A stretch of DNA of 64,000 nucleotides from Mucilaginibacter sp. (GTDB lineage Bacteria; Bacteroidota; Bacteroidia; Sphingobacteriales; Sphingobacteriaceae): NCBI RefSeq assembly GCF_028288225.1, contig NZ_JAQBOC010000008.1:1-64000 (forward strand). Reading direction: 5' to 3'. Below are positions 63,232 to 64,000 of this stretch, one piece after another. Below the pieces are notes generated by a model. The model made no database searches. It was given only the letters and a program-made list of their open reading frames with translations, and was not told where the DNA came from. The first letter of the stretch is position 1, and each line of letters opens with the position of its first letter. Made by a program: the position numbers and the translations under genes.

Positions 63232-63463
63232 ACGTGAGTTCGATATAAAGTCTGATGGAACACACTGATTGTCAGCTACTTAAATCAGATTAGTTCTTGA
63301 TATACGGCTAAATATATGATAATCAGCATGTTCCACTTTGTTCCGGGTGTTCCGCGTGAAAATGGAACGCTTGTCAGCATAGATACACAAACTTGCGCTT
63401 CGCCTCATCTAAAACTACGGCCGCACGCGGTTGGAGAAGGGTTTGGTTATGTCGAACTCGTGT
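63232..63463. mobile_element. MITE-like element with terminal inverted repeats
   Basis: Ends ACGTGAGTTCGATATAA (63232-63248) and TTATGTCGAACTCGTGT (63447-63463) are inverted repeats, 14 of 17 matching. Outside them TAAATTA occurs on both sides (63225-63231 and 63464-63470), a possible 7-bp target duplication. The 232-bp inside has no ORF of note. It holds the reverse copy of the structured repeat at 130-225, with an internal fold TGGAACACACTGATTGTCA / TGATAATCAGCATGTTCCA. Small non-autonomous element is my best reading. Confidence 0.55.
63237..63353 (-). repeat. Structured dispersed repeat, copy 2
   Basis: Reverse orientation relative to 130-225. The minus strand reads GGAACACCCGGAAC, then AACATGCTGATTATCA and, at the far end, TAGCTGACAATCAG. 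Start identical over 14 bp, and further matching blocks follow in the same order. It lies inside the MITE-like element. Confidence 0.6.
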
Positions 63464-63643
63464 TAAATTAACGTTTTTTTAATTAAAGTTCACCAAATTT
63501 TAATGATTTATACCTAGTTATGAATAAAATAAACCTAAAACATGTAATTCCTTCCTGAATTACTATTGGTTTTATATTAAATCATATTAAAATCACAACT
63601 TTTGCCATACTTTAGCCGTATATTGCACCATTTATTATTATAA

Positions 63644-64000
63644 ATGGCCTATAACTACCAAAGAATCATTATTAAGATCGGGTCAAATGTATTGACCCAA
63701 AAGGATGGCTTGCCCGATCAAAATCGCATCAATCACCTGGTTGAGCAAATTGCTAAAATAAAAAGGCAGGGGCTTGAAGTTGTCTTGGTTTCATCCGGGG
63801 CAGTAGCTTCCGGAAGAAGTTTAATTACCATTTCAGAAAAATTTGATTCTATTGCTACACGGCAGCTGTTTGCTTCAATTGGCCAGGTTAAGCTGATCAA
63901 CACCTACGCACAGCAGTTTGAAAAATATAATATCCTTTGCTCGCAGGTATTGGTAACAAAAGAGGATTTCAGGGATAGGCTGCATTACCTGAACATGAAA
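63644..64000 (+). CDS. proB: Glutamate 5-kinase, 5' part
   Basis: 119 codons up to the window end. ATG 63644. RIIIKIGSNVLTQKDG, VVLVSSGAVASGRSL and FASIGQVKLINTYAQQF match the amino-acid-kinase domain of ProB, the first step of proline synthesis from glutamate. The region 63471-63643 before it is AT-rich with no other gene. The reading is open at the window edge. Confidence 0.9.
   Translation, partial: MAYNYQRIIIKIGSNVLTQKDGLPDQNRINHLVEQIAKIKRQGLEVVLVSSGAVASGRSLITISEKFDSIATRQLFASIGQVKLINTYAQQFEKYNILCSQVLVTKEDFRDRLHYLNMK

Noticed and set aside
1..64000. tRNA, rRNA or known riboswitch genes
   Set aside because: I saw no convincing cloverleaf, rRNA or riboswitch core by eye; a covariance-model search would settle it.

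Overview
The window looks like a chromosomal piece of a Bacteroidota bacterium, most likely Sphingobacteriaceae (Mucilaginibacter/Pedobacter-like). Reasons: AT-rich DNA, poor Shine-Dalgarno use, a TTTG-N19-TAnnTTTG type promoter, and families typical of the phylum (627-residue HtpG, DUF4251, WbqC, FtsX-type permeases of about 790 residues). The genus is inferred, not proven. LAYOUT. 1-319: no gene; a structured repeat and an intrinsic terminator. 320-35059 (minus strand): 13 full-length, paralogous MacB/FtsX-type permeases in a row (called P1 to P13 from left to right), headed in transcription order by one HlyD-type membrane fusion protein and one LolD/MacB-type ATPase. This is about 35 kb of probable operon with one ATPase for 13 permeases. 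The last ten codons of a lost 14th permease survive between P3 and P4. 35482-38185 (plus strand): a divergent NtrC-type response regulator and its histidine kinase, probably the regulators of the array. 38291-43795: a frameshifted FMN reductase, an ApbE-DUF2271 fusion with a PepSY-type membrane partner, HtpG and a DUF4251 lipoprotein-like protein. 43842-47509 (minus): a decayed SRPBCC gene, a small orphan protein, BioB, a MntA/HepT toxin-antitoxin pair whose toxin is frameshifted, and MgtE. 47618-57815: housekeeping genes (YigZ, an EamA transporter, RibD, PrmC, XerD, AroQ, an MscS channel, a GT2 glycosyltransferase, an LpxL-like acyltransferase, WbqC). 57848-58159: a TolC fragment. 58289-63219: a promoter, a 28-codon Cys-rich leader peptide, a phosphate-selective-type porin and PstS-C-A-B. 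63232-63463: a MITE-like element. 63644-end: the start of proB. HOW IT WORKS TOGETHER. The kinase and regulator probably sense an envelope signal and drive the MFP-ATPase-permease operon; the 13 permeases would share one ATPase. No outer-membrane TolC partner lies in the operon. The porin plus Pst-like transporter form one anion uptake unit; its cysteine leader peptide suggests control by sulfur rather than phosphate status, an untested inference. A second layer runs through the window: families of degenerate 7-bp tandem repeats, often arranged as long hairpins, fill many intergenic gaps and have entered the coding sequences of prmC (twice) and probably a glycosyltransferase.
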